Part shown: piece after piece, positions 6,437-7,729 of the stretch
Layout of the letters: each line of letters opens with the position of its first letter
How positions within the stretch are numbered: position 1 is the stretch's first letter
DNA from: Hydrogenophaga sp.
Lineage (GTDB): Bacteria > Pseudomonadota > Gammaproteobacteria > Burkholderiales > Burkholderiaceae_C
DNA length: 7,729 nucleotides
Assembly (NCBI GenBank): GCA_020047875.1
Contig: JAIFNE010000166.1
Location: forward strand, 1 to 7,729
Reading direction: 5' to 3'
Translations under genes and position numbers: made by a program
The notes under the pieces: generated by a model
What the model was told of the DNA's origin: nothing
Seen by the model: only the letters and a program-made list of their open reading frames with translations
The model's database searches: none

Positions 6437-7072
6437 ATGCTGAACCGCCGCCACTTCACCACCCTGAGCCTCGGCGCCCTCGCGCTGCCCGCCAGCCTGA
6501 TCACCGCGGCATCGGCCCACGCCGCCAGCATCGGCCAGCCCGCGCCCGACTTCACCCTCACCGACACCGCGGGCAAGGCGGTCAAGCTCTCGGGCTTGCG
6601 CGGCAAACCGGTGGTGCTGGAATGGACCAACCCCGGCTGTCCGTTTGTGCGCAAGCACTACAACGGCAATATGCAGCGGCTGCAAAAGGAATTCACCGGC
6701 CACGGCGTGGCCTGGCTGACCATCAATTCCACCCGCAACGACAGCGCCGACTACCTGACACCACCGCAGTTGGCGCGCTGGAAGGCCGACAAGGGCGCGG
6801 CCGCCACCGCCGTGCTGATGGACGAAAACGGCGCGGTGGGCCAGGCCTACAGCGCCCGCGTCACGCCGCACATGTACATCGTGAGCGCGCAGGGCGTGCT
6901 GGTGTATGCCGGCGCCATCGACAGCATGGCGTCGGCCCGCGAGGCAGACATCGCCACAGCCACCAACTATGTGCGCCAAGGCCTGAACGAACTGCTGGCT
7001 GGCAAGCCGCTGAGCACCGCCAGCAGCCAGCCCTACGGTTGCAGCATCAAGTACCAGAACCCCGCGTCTTGA
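6437..7072 (+). CDS. Exported redoxin (peroxiredoxin/thioredoxin-like) with Tat-like signal peptide
   Basis: The product is 211 residues. The N-terminus MLNRRHFTTLSLGALALP carries a twin-arginine motif (Arg4-Arg5-x-Phe7) followed by a hydrophobic stretch and an AHA-type cleavage site near residue 29, so export by the Tat pathway is likely. The mature part starts IGQPAPDFTLTD, the typical opening of the AhpC/TSA-redoxin fold. The active-site segment is LEWTNPGCPFVRKHY with a single Cys68; it is neither a CxxC thioredoxin site nor the PxxxTxxC motif of true peroxiredoxins. A TPH segment (143-145) occupies the place of the thioredoxin cis-proline loop. A second cysteine, Cys202, sits in the C-terminal YGCSIKY motif. 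This resembles the peroxiredoxin-like group with a CPFV site, whose reaction is poorly defined. Its position directly after the DsbD-like gene suggests it may be reduced by that protein; this is inference. ATG 6437 is supported by GGAG at 6425. Confidence 0.88.
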   Translation: MLNRRHFTTLSLGALALPASLITAASAHAASIGQPAPDFTLTDTAGKAVKLSGLRGKPVVLEWTNPGCPFVRKHYNGNMQRLQKEFTGHGVAWLTINSTRNDSADYLTPPQLARWKADKGAAATAVLMDENGAVGQAYSARVTPHMYIVSAQGVLVYAGAIDSMASAREADIATATNYVRQGLNELLAGKPLSTASSQPYGCSIKYQNPAS

Positions 7073-7085
7073 TAACCTTCATCGC

Positions 7086-7574
7086 ATGAAACACACAACG
7101 CCCGGCTCCCGAGCCCCTCAGCCAGTGATCCATCCTCCACGCCGGTGGGCCCTGGCCCGGCTGTTGCGCGTCGGCCTGGCGGGCAGCGCAGCCAGCCTGA
7201 TGCTGCTGGCCTGCTCCGACGCCTCCCTGGCCCAAGACCCGCGTCGCGTGAGTCTGGAAGAAGGCCGCCAGCTGTTTGAGAGCAAGCAGGTTCTGATGTT
7301 TGACATCCGTGAGCCCGACGAACACGCCACCGGCGTGGCCAACGGGGCCAAATTGCTACCCATGTCGCAACTGAACCAGCGCGTGGGCGAGATTCCCAAG
7401 GACCCCGCGCAGCCGGTGCTCATCATCTGCAACACGCAGAGCCGCTCCAGCAAGGTGGTGCAGGCCATGACGGAAGCCGGGTGGACCAACGTGCGCTACG
7501 TGCACGGCGGCATGAGCCGCTGGGCCCGCAACGGTTGGCCCATGATCAAGCCGTCTGGGCCACCGAAATCCTGA
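7086..7574 (+). CDS. Rhodanese-domain protein, membrane-anchored or lipoprotein
   Basis: The product is 162 residues. The first 20 residues are polar, then a hydrophobic stretch (about 26-42) ends in LMLLAC, a usable though imperfect lipobox with Cys43, suggesting a lipoprotein. The rest is one rhodanese domain: VLMFDIREPDEHATGVANGAKLLP (69-92) matches the conserved DxRxxxEhxxGhIxGA region, and the active-site Cys115 lies in ICNTQSRSSK. The C-terminal VHGGMSRWARNGWPM is also typical. Single-domain rhodaneses transfer sulfane sulfur through a cysteine persulfide, or bind sulfur carriers. The active-site loop CNTQSRS lacks the Gly of the common CxxGxR pattern, but the Arg at Cys+5 is kept. The start lies 13 bases after the redoxin stop, so the two are probably co-transcribed. 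The ribosome-binding site is poor, and the polar n-region is long, so a later start (for example GTG 7125) cannot be excluded. Confidence 0.87.
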   Translation: MKHTTPGSRAPQPVIHPPRRWALARLLRVGLAGSAASLMLLACSDASLAQDPRRVSLEEGRQLFESKQVLMFDIREPDEHATGVANGAKLLPMSQLNQRVGEIPKDPAQPVLIICNTQSRSSKVVQAMTEAGWTNVRYVHGGMSRWARNGWPMIKPSGPPKS

Positions 7575-7577
7575 GGT

Positions 7578-7616
7578 GCGACAGTCCCTGTTGCTGGGCA
7601 CTGCGCATCCTGTCGC
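7578..7616. repeat. Short inverted repeat after the rhodanese gene
   Basis: GCGACAG (7578-7584) and CTGTCGC (7610-7616) are perfect reverse complements with a 25-base loop, and two more bases pair if one T is bulged. It starts 4 bases after the rhodanese stop. There is no T-run after it, so it is not an intrinsic terminator; it could be an mRNA 3'-end stabilising hairpin. Otherwise I see nothing between 7575 and 7699. Confidence 0.35.
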
Positions 7617-7699
7617 CTGAGGGCAGCCGAGACAACCCGATAGCCGTTTGGCTTCGACTTTCGCGCCCGCTCCCTGCTGATGCCACCCGCGCAGACTCG

Positions 7700-7729
7700 A
7701 AAAAAAACCGGCCAGCTGGCCGGTTTTTT
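7700..7729. terminator. Rho-independent terminator, symmetrical and probably bidirectional
   Basis: The perfect palindrome CCGGCCAGCTGGCCGG (7708-7723) is preceded by eight A residues and followed by at least six T residues at the window edge. It folds into a G/C-rich stem with an AGCT loop and a U-tract on either strand. It lies 126 bases beyond the rhodanese stop, so it would end the thiol-redox transcript and could also end a convergent gene from the right. Confidence 0.88.

Overview
The window is GC-rich DNA, almost fully coding, with short intergenic gaps and strong G/C third-position bias. Together with the protein families present, this suggests a betaproteobacterium, probably Burkholderiales near Comamonadaceae; that placement is my inference from protein style, not from a search. 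There are six protein genes and no RNA genes, insertion sequences, CRISPR arrays or phage genes that I can see.

Layout. Positions 1-2297 (minus strand) hold a large membrane-bound hybrid sensor histidine kinase whose C-terminal receiver domain runs off the left edge of the window. After a 168-bp divergent gap comes a histidine-phosphatase-superfamily (phosphoglycerate-mutase-like) gene on the plus strand (2466-3137). It converges on, and overlaps by 14 bp, a creatininase-family metal-dependent amidohydrolase gene on the minus strand (3124-3963). A second divergent gap of 192 bp (3964-4155) precedes three plus-strand genes that read as one unit: a DsbD/ScsB-type transmembrane thiol-disulfide reductase (4156-6372), a redoxin with a Tat-like signal peptide (6437-7072), and a small rhodanese-domain protein with a predicted lipoprotein or membrane-anchor signal (7086-7574). 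A rho-independent terminator built on a perfect 16-bp palindrome closes the window.

How the genes may work together. All three products of the right-hand cluster appear to be exported or membrane-embedded, and all carry redox- or sulfur-active cysteines. The plausible reading is a cell-envelope thiol/sulfur-handling module. In it, the DsbD-like protein would pass cytoplasmic reducing power across the inner membrane to periplasmic partners such as the redoxin, and the rhodanese would handle sulfane sulfur or act as a thiol carrier. The sensor kinase, phosphatase and creatininase-family genes have no evident functional link with this module.

Points most worth a second look: a ribosome-binding site and ATG inside the kinase gene placed exactly before the receiver domain; a perfect 12-bp palindrome between the DsbD and redoxin genes; the Ser in place of the usual second catalytic His in the phosphatase-like protein; a non-standard rhodanese active-site loop; and an enlarged periplasmic region in the DsbD homologue.
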